Source of the DNA: JAMXLO01 sp963819855
GTDB lineage: Bacteria > Pseudomonadota > Alphaproteobacteria > Acetobacterales > Acetobacteraceae
Reading direction: 5' to 3'
NCBI GenBank assembly: GCA_963819855.1
Contig: CAWFYC010000021.1
Coordinates: 682,001-746,000 of the forward strand
Length of the DNA stretch: 64,000 bases
Shown: piece after piece, positions 26,714 through 35,398 of the stretch
Position numbering within the stretch: the first letter of the stretch is position 1
Layout: every line of letters starts with the position of its first letter
Made by a program: the position numbers and the translations under genes
Notes under the pieces: model-generated
Database searches by the model: none
What the model saw: only the letters and a program-made list of their open reading frames with translations
Told to the model about the DNA's origin: nothing

Positions 26714-28255
26714 TCACTCCATCGCCGCGTGCGCCTCCGTTGGGCGCGGGGCCTGGCGCGGCCGCCGCATCAGGAACAGCAGCAGCAGCGCCGGCAGCGT
26801 GGTGAAGATCATCATCTTGTAGTCGTCCACATAGGCGATGATCTGCGCCTGCTGGTTGATCATGTGGTCCAGCATCGCCGCGCCATGGTGGGTCGCCGGA
26901 TCGAGATGCTGCTGCACCGCGGCGCCGTCCTGCAGCGCGCGGTTGAACGGATTGACGTGCTCGCCGATTTCGGCGTGCAGCGCCTGGGTGTTGCGTGCCA
27001 GCATCGACGAGGTGACGGAGACGCCGATCGCCGCACCGATGTTGCGCGCCAGGCTGAACAGCCCGGCGCCGTCGGTGCGCAGCATCACCGGCAGCGTGGC
27101 GAATGCCACCATCTGCAACGGGATGAACAGGAAGCCCAGCCCGAACCCCTGCACGGTGATGGTGACGATCAGCCGCAGTTCGGAAACGTCGGGCGTCCAG
27201 GTGGTCATCTCCCAGATCGACCACACCACGCACAGGATGCCGAATCCCATCGCCATCCGCGGATCGACGCGGGCCGCGACGCGGCCGGCGAGCACCATGG
27301 ACACCATCGTACCGATGCCGCGCGGCGCCATGATCAGCCCGGCGGTATCCACCGGATAGTTCGCGAGGTTCTGCAGCCACGGCGCCATCAGCGATGAACT
27401 GGACACCAGAATGGTGCCGGCAGCGAACATCATGCCGATGCCGGTGGCGAAGTTGCGGTCCTTGAACAGCGCCGGCGGAATGAACGGCCGTCGCGCGGTC
27501 AGCATGTGCACGATGAACAGGTAGATGCCGAGACCGCCGAGTACCGCCTCGATGATGATCTCGCGGGCGCTGAACCAGTCCTGGTCCTGGCCGCGGTCCA
27601 GCATCATCTGGATGCCGCCGATGCCGAGACTGAGCACTGCGAAGCCGGTCCAGTCGAACCGCATGCCGGAGCGCGGTTCGTCGTGCGGCATGAAGAACAC
27701 CAGCCCGAGCGTCGCCAGGATGCCGAACGGCAGGTTGATGTAGAACACGAACCGCCAGTTGTACATCTCGGTCAGGTAGCCGCCGAGAGTCGGTCCCAGG
27801 ATCGGGCCGATCATCACGCCGACGCCCCAGATCGCCATCGCATTGCCGCGCTGCTCGGCCGGATAGATGTCGAGCATGGTCGCCTGCGACAGCGGCACCA
27901 GCGCGGCGCCGAACATTCCCTGGAACAGCCGGAACAGCACCATCTGGTTCAGCGTCTGTGCCGCGCCGCACATCATCGAGGTGACGGTGAAGCCGCTCAG
28001 GCAGACGATGAACAGATATTTGCGGCCGAAGCGTGACGCCATCCAGCCGACCGGCGCGGTCATGATCGCCGCCGCCGTGATGTATGAGGTCAGCACCCAG
28101 GTGATCTCGTCGAAGCTCGCCGACAGGCTGCCCTGCATGTAGGGCAGCGCCACGTTGGCGATGGTCTGGTCGAGCGCCTGCATCAGCGTCGCGCCGACCG
28201 TGCAGAGGGTGATGATCAGGCGATGCGGCACCTGATCATGCGGGCCTTGGGCCAT
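26714..28255 (-). CDS. emrB: DHA2-family (14-helix) drug:H+ antiporter, EmrB-like
   Basis: A 513-residue MFS transporter of the DHA2 family. N-terminal LIITLCTVGATLMQALDQTIANVALPYMQG contains the family motif D1 (LDxTIVNVALP). Motif A appears as GWMASRFGRKYLF, and motif C as GPILGPTLGGYL. Fourteen helices can be traced. It exports toxic hydrophobic compounds, with EmrA (the upstream gene, 12 bases apart) spanning the periplasm towards an outer-membrane channel. Third gene of a marR-emrA-emrB operon. Confidence 0.92.
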   Translation of the reverse strand: MAQGPHDQVPHRLIITLCTVGATLMQALDQTIANVALPYMQGSLSASFDEITWVLTSYITAAAIMTAPVGWMASRFGRKYLFIVCLSGFTVTSMMCGAAQTLNQMVLFRLFQGMFGAALVPLSQATMLDIYPAEQRGNAMAIWGVGVMIGPILGPTLGGYLTEMYNWRFVFYINLPFGILATLGLVFFMPHDEPRSGMRFDWTGFAVLSLGIGGIQMMLDRGQDQDWFSAREIIIEAVLGGLGIYLFIVHMLTARRPFIPPALFKDRNFATGIGMMFAAGTILVSSSSLMAPWLQNLANYPVDTAGLIMAPRGIGTMVSMVLAGRVAARVDPRMAMGFGILCVVWSIWEMTTWTPDVSELRLIVTITVQGFGLGFLFIPLQMVAFATLPVMLRTDGAGLFSLARNIGAAIGVSVTSSMLARNTQALHAEIGEHVNPFNRALQDGAAVQQHLDPATHHGAAMLDHMINQQAQIIAYVDDYKMMIFTTLPALLLLFLMRRPRQAPRPTEAHAAME

Positions 28256-28267
28256 GAACGAGTCTGG

Positions 28268-29362
28268 CTAGAACAGGTCGGCGAGGGTGCGTCGGTGGCC
28301 GGTGTCGATCTCGGCTTCCACACTCATGCCGGCGCGCAGCTCGGGATCGCCCGCCTTGCGCTCGACCTTGATGCGCACCGGGATGCGCTGCACCACCTTC
28401 ACCCAGTTCCCCGAGGTGTTCTGCGCCGGCAGCACCGAGAACTCCGAACCGGAGTTGGGGGCGATGCTCGACACCACGCCCTGCCACGGGCGGCCGGGAT
28501 AGGTATCGACCCATACCGAGACCGCATCACCCGGCTTTACCCAGGTGAGTTCGGTCTCCTTCGGATTGGCCTCGACCCAGATATCCTCGGTGGAGACAAT
28601 GCCGAACGCGGCGGTGGACGCTGCCAGGTACATGCCAGGCTGCACGGTATCCACCTGCGTCACGATACCGTCGAACGGCGCGTAGATCACTGAGTGATCG
28701 AGCTGGCGCTGCGCCTCGTCCACGCGGGCCTTCGCCTGGAGGTAATCGGGCATGGCATGCACGTCGACGTTCGGATCGCCTTGCAGCTTGGCGAGGTGCA
28801 CCTCCGACATCGTCTTCAGCGCCGTCGCCGCCTGTTGATTGGCAGCGAGCTGGAACCGCATGTTGTCGTACTCGGCGCGGGTGACGCCGCCCGATTTCAC
28901 CAGGTTGGCAAAGCGGTCGAAATTCGCCTGGTCGGATTGAACCTGCGATTGCTTGACGTCGACGTCGCGCAGCATGCGCTGATAGTCGAGCTTCATGGCG
29001 TTGACGCTGTTGACGATGCCGTTCAGGTTCGCCTTGGCGGCATCGAGCATGATCTGGAACTGCTGCGGATCGAGCCGCAGCAGCACGTCGCCCTTCTTGA
29101 CCCGCTGGCCTTCGTGCACCGGGACCGACGCGACGATGCCGGATACGTCGGTGGCAATCGTCTCCTTCGCTGCGCGCACGTAGGCATCGTCGATCGAGAC
29201 GTAGCGCCCGCCGGACAGCCAATAGGCGCCGGACGCCACGGCCACGATGACGATGCCGCCCAGCATCAGGATCGGGCGCAGCAGGGCGCGGCTCATGCGC
29301 CGGCCGCGGACTGGCGCTTCGGCGACGCGCGGCGCGGTGCCGGCGGTAGCGGCCTGGGACAT
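28268..29362 (-). CDS. emrA: HlyD-family membrane fusion protein, EmrA-like
   Basis: A 364-residue periplasmic adaptor for the EmrB exporter. One N-terminal membrane helix (about 30-50), then GGRYVSIDDAYVRAAKETIATDVSG, the lipoyl-like half motif VHEGQRVKKGDVLLRLDP, a coiled-coil hairpin (about 105-200), IYAPFDGIVTQVDTVQPGMYL and a beta-barrel domain with GDAVSVWVDTYPG. ATG at 29362 overlaps the last base of marR, indicating co-translation. Confidence 0.92.
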   Translation of the reverse strand: MSQAATAGTAPRVAEAPVRGRRMSRALLRPILMLGGIVIVAVASGAYWLSGGRYVSIDDAYVRAAKETIATDVSGIVASVPVHEGQRVKKGDVLLRLDPQQFQIMLDAAKANLNGIVNSVNAMKLDYQRMLRDVDVKQSQVQSDQANFDRFANLVKSGGVTRAEYDNMRFQLAANQQAATALKTMSEVHLAKLQGDPNVDVHAMPDYLQAKARVDEAQRQLDHSVIYAPFDGIVTQVDTVQPGMYLAASTAAFGIVSTEDIWVEANPKETELTWVKPGDAVSVWVDTYPGRPWQGVVSSIAPNSGSEFSVLPAQNTSGNWVKVVQRIPVRIKVERKAGDPELRAGMSVEAEIDTGHRRTLADLF

Positions 29363-29844
29363 CAGGCGACCTCCCGCGCTACGGCTTCGACCGGCGGGTA
29401 ACGGCGTGGTGGATGGGCTTCGTGGATCAGGGTCGTCTTCATCGTGATCAGGGCTTCCGTCATGGTATCGATCGTCGCTTCGTCCAGGCCATCGGTCACC
29501 AGCGCGCGCATCTGCTGGCGCTGCCGAGCGATCTCGCGCAGCACCGGATAGGCAGGCGCGCAGACATGCAGGCGCCAGATGCGGCGGTCCTTCGGATCGG
29601 GCCGTCGCTCCACCAGACCGCGGCTCTCCAGTCGGTCGATCAGGCGGGCGACCGTGATCGGCTCGACTTCCAGGATCTCGGCAAGTTCCTTCTGGGACAA
29701 CCCTGGCTGGCGCTCCAGCCAGATCAGAATGCCCCATTGCGCGCGGGTCATCCCGTGCGCGCGGGCCCGTTTGTCGGCGTCGACGCGGAGCAGGCGGGCC
29801 ACGTCGTGCAACAGGAACATCAGGTCGCGCTGGAAATTGTGCAC
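29362..29844 (-). CDS. MarR-family transcriptional regulator
   Basis: A 160-residue winged-helix regulator. The recognition region is GLSQKELAEILEVEPITVARLIDRLESRGLVERR, with the wing PDPKDRRIWRLHV. As the first gene of the operon with emrA and emrB, it very likely represses the efflux genes and releases on binding phenolic or drug-like ligands. A 117-base gap separates its start from the convergent-side neighbour at 29961. Confidence 0.9.
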   Translation of the reverse strand: MHNFQRDLMFLLHDVARLLRVDADKRARAHGMTRAQWGILIWLERQPGLSQKELAEILEVEPITVARLIDRLESRGLVERRPDPKDRRIWRLHVCAPAYPVLREIARQRQQMRALVTDGLDEATIDTMTEALITMKTTLIHEAHPPRRYPPVEAVAREVA

Positions 29845-29960
29845 CGCGGAAGAAATCCTCCGTGAGGAAGGCTGATTATAAGCTGCGTTATGATAAGGGG
29901 CCAGCCGTCATTGCATGCGCAGAACGCAGGGCGGCTACGCGAGCCATGCTGGCCGACCGC

Positions 29961-30464
29961 TCAGCCTGGGACAGGGACGGTCGGTTGCGCGGGAGCCAGG
30001 GCGGTCCCGCTGCGCAGCGCCGCCCGTCGTGTCGCCTGGATAAGCGCGTCGGACAGGCCAGGGATCGGCGGAAACGGTTCCATCTGATTGTGTGCCCGCG
30101 GGGCAGCACCCGGGACCCGGGGTTGTGGTTTGGCGCGGACCGGCTGGCGCTGCCGGCGGAATGTTCGTAGCAGGTTATCGAACACGCGTCCGGCCGCGAT
30201 GGCGTTGCCTCGCAGGCGAATCGCCTTCTCGTCGCTCAGACCAGGCTTTGCCGCCCGGGCGAAGCTGTCCATCGCGGCGAGATACGCGGCAATCGCGCGG
30301 GCCGCCAGCGCGGCTTCCATCGCATCGGCAGGCTGCCATGCTTCGAGCAGCGTGCGCGCGATGGTCAGGCCGGCTTCACGCGCAGTGCCGGCTTGGCCTT
30401 CGTCAGCCGGGACGGTCTTGGCGAGCATGTCGATCAGCAAGGTGAGGAAGGCTTGATTGGTCAT
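29961..30464 (-). CDS. Conserved hypothetical protein
   Basis: A 167-residue cytoplasmic protein with a good ribosome-binding site (CAGGAG) 6 bases before ATG 30464. The N-terminal two-thirds is predicted helical (NQAFLTLLIDMLAKTV, ARTLLEAWQ, MEAALAARAIAAYLAAMDSFARAA, RLRGNAIAAGRVFDNLLRTFRR) and the C-terminal third is basic and proline-rich, probably disordered. No known domain recognised. Codon pattern and ribosome-binding site support it as a real gene. Confidence 0.6.
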   Translation of the reverse strand: MTNQAFLTLLIDMLAKTVPADEGQAGTAREAGLTIARTLLEAWQPADAMEAALAARAIAAYLAAMDSFARAAKPGLSDEKAIRLRGNAIAAGRVFDNLLRTFRRQRQPVRAKPQPRVPGAAPRAHNQMEPFPPIPGLSDALIQATRRAALRSGTALAPAQPTVPVPG

Positions 30465-30546
30465 GGACTCCTGCTCCCTGGCGGGGTTTGGTTGCTGGAG
30501 TATGACACAGTACCACGAACAGATAGTGAACATTCGCTGACCCCAC

Positions 30547-30933
30547 ATGGGAACGGCAACGACCTGGCTGGCGGTGGCGACCGGCGGCGCTCTCGGCAGC
30601 CTCGCGCGCTTCTGGCTGGCGGCGGCGATGACGGCGCTCACCGGGCCGCGCTTCCCGTGGGGCACGCTGCTGATCAATGTCGTCGGCTCGGCCATCATTG
30701 GCCTGGTGGCCGCGGCAACGCTGACCCCGGCCCGCGTCGCCATGCACCCCGACCTGCGTGTGTTTCTGATGGTCGGCATCTGCGGCGGGTTCACCACCTT
30801 CTCGGCGTTCAGCCTGCAAACGCTGGAACTGCTGCAGTCCGGGGACATCTGGCCCGCCGCCTGCTACATTGTGGGATCGATCGTGTTTTGTCTGGTTGCG
30901 GTATGGGCCGGCTTTCTGCTCGGCAGATTGTAG
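30547..30933 (+). CDS. crcB: Fluoride channel FluC/CrcB
   Basis: A 128-residue four-helix protein that exports fluoride as a dual-topology dimer. Typical features: GGALGSLARFWLA in helix 1, FPWGTLLINVVGSAIIGL in helix 2, and GICGGFTTFSAFSLQTLELL in helix 3, with the fluoride-lining phenylalanines and TTFS. Length is standard. No fluoride riboswitch fold could be recognised in the short upstream gap. Confidence 0.93.
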   Translation: MGTATTWLAVATGGALGSLARFWLAAAMTALTGPRFPWGTLLINVVGSAIIGLVAAATLTPARVAMHPDLRVFLMVGICGGFTTFSAFSLQTLELLQSGDIWPAACYIVGSIVFCLVAVWAGFLLGRL

Positions 30934-30978
30934 AACTCGGCTTTCCATTCGCGCGGGGACACGGCATAACCCGGTTAG

Positions 30979-31011
30979 CCAGTCCCATCTTTCGGGACCG
31001 TGATGTTTTTT
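30979..31011 (+). terminator. Weak terminator-like hairpin after crcB
   Basis: GTCCC and GGGAC flank a 7-base loop (30982-30998) and a run of six T follows shortly (31006-31011). The stem is only five base pairs, so termination strength is doubtful; it sits just before the rml operon. Confidence 0.3.
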
Positions 31012-31033
31012 GTATCGAAGCGCGGACGGGCGG

Positions 31034-32089
31034 ATGAAACTTTTGCTGACCGGCGGATGCGGCTTCATCGGTTCCGCGGTGGTGCGCCACCTGATGCGCC
31101 ACAGCGACCATGTCGTGATCAACGTCGACAAGCTGACCTATGCTGCGTCGGAGGAGGCGCTGGAGGAAGCCCGCAATAACAGCCGTCACGCGCTGATCCG
31201 TGCCGACATTGCCGACGCCGACGCGATGCGGCAGGTGTTCGCAGCCCATCAGCCCGACGCGGTGATGCACCTTGCGGCGGAGAGCCACGTCGATCGCTCG
31301 ATCGACGGCCCGGCCGCGTTCATCGAGACCAACATCGTCGGGACCTTTACCCTGCTCGAGGCAGCGCGGCAGTACCATGCCGCACTGGCCCCGGCGCGGC
31401 GCGATGCCTTCCGCTTCCATCACATCTCCACCGACGAAGTGTTCGGAGCGCTGGGCCCGGGCGATCCGCCGTTCGACGAGACCACGCGCTATGATCCGCG
31501 CAGCCCATATGCGGCCAGCAAGGCGGCGTCGGACCATCTGGTGCGCGCCTGGTTTCACACCTATGGGTTGCCCACCATCGTCTCCAACACCGCCAACAAC
31601 TATGGCCCGTGGCAGTTTCCCGAGAAGCTGATCCCGCTGGTCATGCTGAACGCCTTGGAGGGCAAGCGCTTGCCAGTTTATGGCGACGGCTCCAACCGGC
31701 GCGACTGGATCTTTGTCGAGGATCATGCCGCCGCGCTGGTGCGTGTGCTGGAGCATGGCGAGCCTGGCGCCACCTACGCGATCGGCGCCCGGCAGCCGCG
31801 CAGCAACCTCGAGGTGGTACACGCCATCTGCGCGGCACTGGACTATCGTCAGGCGGATCCTGCCGGCCCGCGCGAGCGGCTGATCCACTTCGTCACCGAC
31901 CGGCCAGGCCACGACTTCCGCTACGAGATCGACCCCTCGCGCAGCGAAGTGGCGCTGGCCTGGACCGCGCCGCATGACTTCGAGGCGGGGCTGGCGCGCA
32001 CCATCGACTGGTATCTGGCGCATCACGACTGGTGGCAGGCGGTACGCGCTCGCCGCTACGCCGGCGAACGGCTGGGGACCGCGGCATGA
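31034..32089 (+). CDS. rmlB: dTDP-glucose 4,6-dehydratase
   Basis: A 351-residue SDR-extended enzyme converting dTDP-glucose to the 4-keto-6-deoxy sugar, second step of dTDP-L-rhamnose synthesis. NAD motif LLTGGCGFIGSAVVRHL at the N-terminus, AAESHVDRSIDGP, the catalytic STDEVFG, and YxxxK in SPYAASKAASDHLV. ATG 31034 has similarity from the first residue. The stop overlaps rmlA (ATGA). First gene of rmlBACD. Confidence 0.96.
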   Translation: MKLLLTGGCGFIGSAVVRHLMRHSDHVVINVDKLTYAASEEALEEARNNSRHALIRADIADADAMRQVFAAHQPDAVMHLAAESHVDRSIDGPAAFIETNIVGTFTLLEAARQYHAALAPARRDAFRFHHISTDEVFGALGPGDPPFDETTRYDPRSPYAASKAASDHLVRAWFHTYGLPTIVSNTANNYGPWQFPEKLIPLVMLNALEGKRLPVYGDGSNRRDWIFVEDHAAALVRVLEHGEPGATYAIGARQPRSNLEVVHAICAALDYRQADPAGPRERLIHFVTDRPGHDFRYEIDPSRSEVALAWTAPHDFEAGLARTIDWYLAHHDWWQAVRARRYAGERLGTAA

Positions 32090-32961
32090 AGGGTATCCTG
32101 CTCGCCGGCGGTTCCGGCACGCGACTGCATCCGATGACGCTGGCGGCGTCCAAGCAGCTGCTGCCGGTCTACGACAAGCCGATGGTGTATTACCCGCTGT
32201 CGACGCTGATGCTCGCCGGCATCCGCGACATCATGGTGATCTCCACCCCTGAGGACCTGCCACAGTTCCGCCGCCTGCTGGGTGACGGCGCGCGCTTCGG
32301 GGTGCGCTTCGCGTACGCCGAACAGCCGCGCCCTGAGGGCATCGCACAGGCTTTTATGATCGGCCGCGACTGGATCGGTGGCGAGGCGTGTGCGCTGGCG
32401 CTCGGCGACAACCTGATCCATGCCGAACATCTCTCCACCCTGCTGCGCGCGGCGGCTACCCGGCCGCACGGCGCAACGGTGTTCGCCTATCAGGTCCGCG
32501 ACCCGGAGCGCTACGGTGTGGTGTCGTTCGGCGCCGATGGCCGCGCCGTGGAGATTGTCGAGAAACCGACGGCGCCGCAGTCCAACTGGGCGGTGACAGG
32601 GCTGTATTTCTACGACCCGGCGGTCAGCGACCTGGCCCGCACCATCCGGCCCTCGGGCCGGGGTGAGCTGGAGATAACCGACCTCAACCGGCTCTATCTG
32701 GACGCGGGCACGCTGGCCGTCGAACGCCTGTCGCGTGGCTGCGCCTGGCTCGACGCCGGCACGCCGGACTCGCTGTTGCAGGCGGCGACCTTCGTGCAGA
32801 CCATCCAGTCGCGCACCGGCATGCTGGTCGGCTGCCCGGAGGAGGTCGCTTTCCGCATGGGCTACATCGACGCCGACATGCTACGCTCTCATGCGCGTCA
32901 CCTCGGCAACACGGACCTCGGTCGAGCGCTGATGGAACTTGCCGAGGGGGAGCAGGAATGA
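32086..32961 (+). CDS. rmlA: Glucose-1-phosphate thymidylyltransferase
   Basis: A 291-residue nucleotidyltransferase making dTDP-glucose from dTTP and glucose 1-phosphate. N-terminal GILLAGGSGTRLHPMT with the nucleotide-binding signature, then KQLLPVYDKPMVYYPLSTLM, the metal-binding D in ALGDNLI, and VVEKP-like EIVEKPTAPQSNWAVTGLYFYD. Overlaps its neighbours by four bases on both sides. Confidence 0.96.
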   Translation: MKGILLAGGSGTRLHPMTLAASKQLLPVYDKPMVYYPLSTLMLAGIRDIMVISTPEDLPQFRRLLGDGARFGVRFAYAEQPRPEGIAQAFMIGRDWIGGEACALALGDNLIHAEHLSTLLRAAATRPHGATVFAYQVRDPERYGVVSFGADGRAVEIVEKPTAPQSNWAVTGLYFYDPAVSDLARTIRPSGRGELEITDLNRLYLDAGTLAVERLSRGCAWLDAGTPDSLLQAATFVQTIQSRTGMLVGCPEEVAFRMGYIDADMLRSHARHLGNTDLGRALMELAEGEQE

Positions 32962-33515
32962 TCGTCGAGCCCACCGACATTCCCGGTGTCCTGCTGATCA
33001 CCGCGCCGCGCTTTGTCGATGACCGGGGCTTCTTCTCGGAGACCTGGAACGAGCGCCGCTTCATCGAGGCCGGCATCCGCGGGCCGTTCGTCCAGGACAA
33101 CCACGCGCGTTCGGCCGACCGTGGGGTGGTGCGTGGGCTGCACCTGCAGATCGCGCCCAACGCGCAGGGCAAGCTGGTCCGCGTGGTGCGCGGCGCGATC
33201 TGGGACGTTGCGGTGGACATCCGGCGCGACTCGCCGACCTACGGTCGGCACGCCGGCGTGGTGCTGTCGCCGTCGAACTGGCAGCAGCTTTGGGTTCCGC
33301 CGGGATTGCTGCACGGCTATTGCACGCTCGAGCCGGACACCGAGGTGATCTACAAGGTCACTGCGCCGTATGACCGGCAGGCGGAACGCGGGGTGATCTG
33401 GAACGACCCGACGCTTGCCGTCCCCTGGCCGATCGCGGCGGACGAGGCGATCCTGTCCGACAAGGACCGCGCCCTGCCTCGGCTGGCCGAATGCGGCGAG
33501 TGGCACACGCCGTGA
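32958..33515 (+). CDS. rmlC: dTDP-4-dehydrorhamnose 3,5-epimerase
   Basis: A 185-residue cupin-fold epimerase. FVDDRGFFSETWNERRF, FVQDNHARSADRGVVRGLHLQ (catalytic His), GKLVRVVRGAIWDVAVDIRR, and the catalytic tyrosine region EVIYKVTAPYD are all present. Third gene of the rhamnose operon. Confidence 0.96.
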   Translation: MIVEPTDIPGVLLITAPRFVDDRGFFSETWNERRFIEAGIRGPFVQDNHARSADRGVVRGLHLQIAPNAQGKLVRVVRGAIWDVAVDIRRDSPTYGRHAGVVLSPSNWQQLWVPPGLLHGYCTLEPDTEVIYKVTAPYDRQAERGVIWNDPTLAVPWPIAADEAILSDKDRALPRLAECGEWHTP

Positions 33516-33516
33516 C

Positions 33517-34422
33517 ATGACGGCGCCGATCCTGGTGACCGGCGGCACCGGGCAGCTTGCGGTGGCGCTGGCCGAGGCGGTGCCGGTGCCTGGGCTGGCC
33601 GTGCATCGCGTCGGGCGCCCGGCGCTGGACTTCGACCGCCCCGCCAGCATCGCCGGGGTGTTCGCGGCAAGCGCGCCGGCGCTGGTGGTGAATGCCGCGG
33701 CCTACACCGCCGTCGACGCCGCCGAGGACGATGCGGATACCGCGTTCCGCGCCAATCGCGACGGGCCGGCGGAGCTGGCGCGGCTGTGCGAGGCGGCTGG
33801 GATTCCGCTGATCCATGTCTCCACCGACTATGTGTTCGACGGGCTCAAGGGCGCGCCTTACGTCGAGACCGATCCCACGTCGCCCCAGGGCGTTTACGGT
33901 GCGAGCAAGCTCGCAGGTGAGCACGCGGTGCTGGCGGCGTGCTCGCGCGCGATCGTGCTGCGGACGGCCTGGGTGTATTCGCCGACCGGCAGGAACTTCG
34001 TCCGCACCATGCTCGCCGCCGGCCAGCGCAACAGCGAGCTCCGTGTCGTCGCGGACCAGGTCGGGCGCCCGACCAGCGCGCCGGACCTGGCGGCCGCCAT
34101 TCTGGGCATCGCCGCTGTGCTGGCCGATGGCTGGCAGGATCGCTACGCCGGCGTCTATCACGCGGCCGGCGCAGGCGAGACGACGTGGCACGGCCTGGCG
34201 ATCGCGACGTTTGCGGCGGCGGCGCGACACGGCATGGCAGCGCCGACTGTGATACCGATCGCGACAGAGGACTGGCCGACGCGGGCGAAGCGGCCGGCTG
34301 ACTCGCGCCTCGACTGCGGCAGGCTCGCCGCGGTGTTCGGATTGCGGCTGCCGCCGTGGCAGAACGGGCTGGCGCGGACGGTGGACGTGATATTCGCCGC
34401 GCAGCCGCTCAGCCGAGTGTGA
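33517..34422 (+). CDS. rmlD: dTDP-4-dehydrorhamnose reductase
   Basis: A 301-residue SDR reductase giving dTDP-L-rhamnose. PILVTGGTGQLAVALAE at the start (NADPH site), NAAAYTAVDAAEDD, STDYVFDG and the YxxxK in GVYGASKLAGEHAVL. The terminal enzyme of rmlBACD; dTDP-rhamnose would feed O-antigen or other surface polysaccharide whose glycosyltransferases are not in the window. Confidence 0.94.
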   Translation: MTAPILVTGGTGQLAVALAEAVPVPGLAVHRVGRPALDFDRPASIAGVFAASAPALVVNAAAYTAVDAAEDDADTAFRANRDGPAELARLCEAAGIPLIHVSTDYVFDGLKGAPYVETDPTSPQGVYGASKLAGEHAVLAACSRAIVLRTAWVYSPTGRNFVRTMLAAGQRNSELRVVADQVGRPTSAPDLAAAILGIAAVLADGWQDRYAGVYHAAGAGETTWHGLAIATFAAAARHGMAAPTVIPIATEDWPTRAKRPADSRLDCGRLAAVFGLRLPPWQNGLARTVDVIFAAQPLSRV

Positions 34423-34499
34423 TCGCAGCAGCGGCCTGCAGCCACAAAGCCGCCTGATTGCCGCTGCTGCTTCACCGTCTGCAACGGATGGGGCTTGCA

Positions 34500-35177
34500 A
34501 TGATCTCACGAACACATCTGTGCCGCACGGCACTGCTGGCCGTCGTGCTGCTGGCGCCGCTCGCCGCACGCGCCCAGAGCGATCAGCAGCTGGTGGTGGA
34601 CCGCGCGAGCCGCACCATCGCCGATCTGCGCCATGACAAGGCATTCGGCAATGCGCGGCAATTGATGCATCAGGCGCGCGCGGTGCTGATCATCCCGCGG
34701 CTGTTCAAGGGCGGCTTCATCGTCGGCGGCGAGGGCGGTACTGGCGTGCTGCTGGCGCGCGGTGCCAATGGCGCCTGGAGCGATCCGGCGTTCTACGCCA
34801 TCGGCTCTGCGTCGTTCGGCCTGCAGGCCGGACTGGAGCAGTCCGAGGCCGTGCTGTTGGTGATGACACAGAAGGGGCTGAACGCGCTGATGCGTGACCA
34901 GTTCAAGGTCGGCGCGCAGGCCGGAATCGCGGTGGCAACTCTGGGCTCCGGCGTGGAGGGCGCAGTGAGCGCCGGCGGTCCGGACATCGTGGTGTGGAGC
35001 TCGTCGAGTGGCGTGTATGCCGGGATCGCGCTGGATGGCTCTATCATCAAGGCGCAGCCGGAGGACGACCAGGCGTTTTACGGACGTCCCCTGACCACTC
35101 ACGACGTGCTGTATGGGCGGGTTCCGCCTGCACCGCAGGCCACTGCGCTGCGGCGGGAGCTGGCCGGGGTCGGCTGA
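34500..35177 (+). CDS. Secreted SYLF-domain (Ysc84-like) lipid-binding protein
   Basis: A 225-residue protein with a Sec signal peptide (LLAVVLLAPLAARAQ). The SYLF/Ysc84 domain covers nearly all of the mature part: ARAVLIIPRLFKGGFIVGGEGGTGVLLAR, FYAIGSASFGLQAGLEQSEAVLLVMT and GGPDIVVWSSSSGVYAGIALDGS. Eukaryotic members bind phosphoinositides; bacterial ones are periplasmic or outer-membrane associated with unclear role. It stands alone between rmlD and tRNA-Gln. Confidence 0.88.
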   Translation: MISRTHLCRTALLAVVLLAPLAARAQSDQQLVVDRASRTIADLRHDKAFGNARQLMHQARAVLIIPRLFKGGFIVGGEGGTGVLLARGANGAWSDPAFYAIGSASFGLQAGLEQSEAVLLVMTQKGLNALMRDQFKVGAQAGIAVATLGSGVEGAVSAGGPDIVVWSSSSGVYAGIALDGSIIKAQPEDDQAFYGRPLTTHDVLYGRVPPAPQATALRRELAGVG

Positions 35178-35228
35178 AGTTGCTCGGAGTGGGCGGAGCG
35201 TGGTAATCCCGCGCTCCACCGGTCGTGG

Positions 35229-35302
35229 TGGGGGATAGTTTAGCGGTAGAACTCCCGGCTCTGGACCGGGCAGCCTTGGTTCGAATCCAGGTCCCCCAGC
35301 CA
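35229..35302 (+). tRNA. tRNA-Gln (anticodon CUG)
   Basis: A 74-base cloverleaf: acceptor TGGGGGA (35229-35235) pairs with TCCCCCA (35292-35298), discriminator G and encoded CCA at 35300-35302. Anticodon stem CCCGG/CCGGG encloses loop CTCTGGA, giving anticodon CTG, which reads CAG. The T arm carries GGTTCGAATCC. The last 17 bases are repeated at 36487-36503. Confidence 0.95.
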
Positions 35303-35398
35303 GCAAAAAGCTCAGTTATGCCAGCCGCAAGGCCTGGTGAGACGAGATTTCCGTGGTCGTCGCGGCATAGGCCGGCGCCGCGACGCAATAATCCAGCA

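Noticed and set aside
30465..30546. Fluoride riboswitch before crcB
   Set aside because: The gap does not show the conserved pseudoknot pattern of the motif, so crcB seems not to have the switch here.
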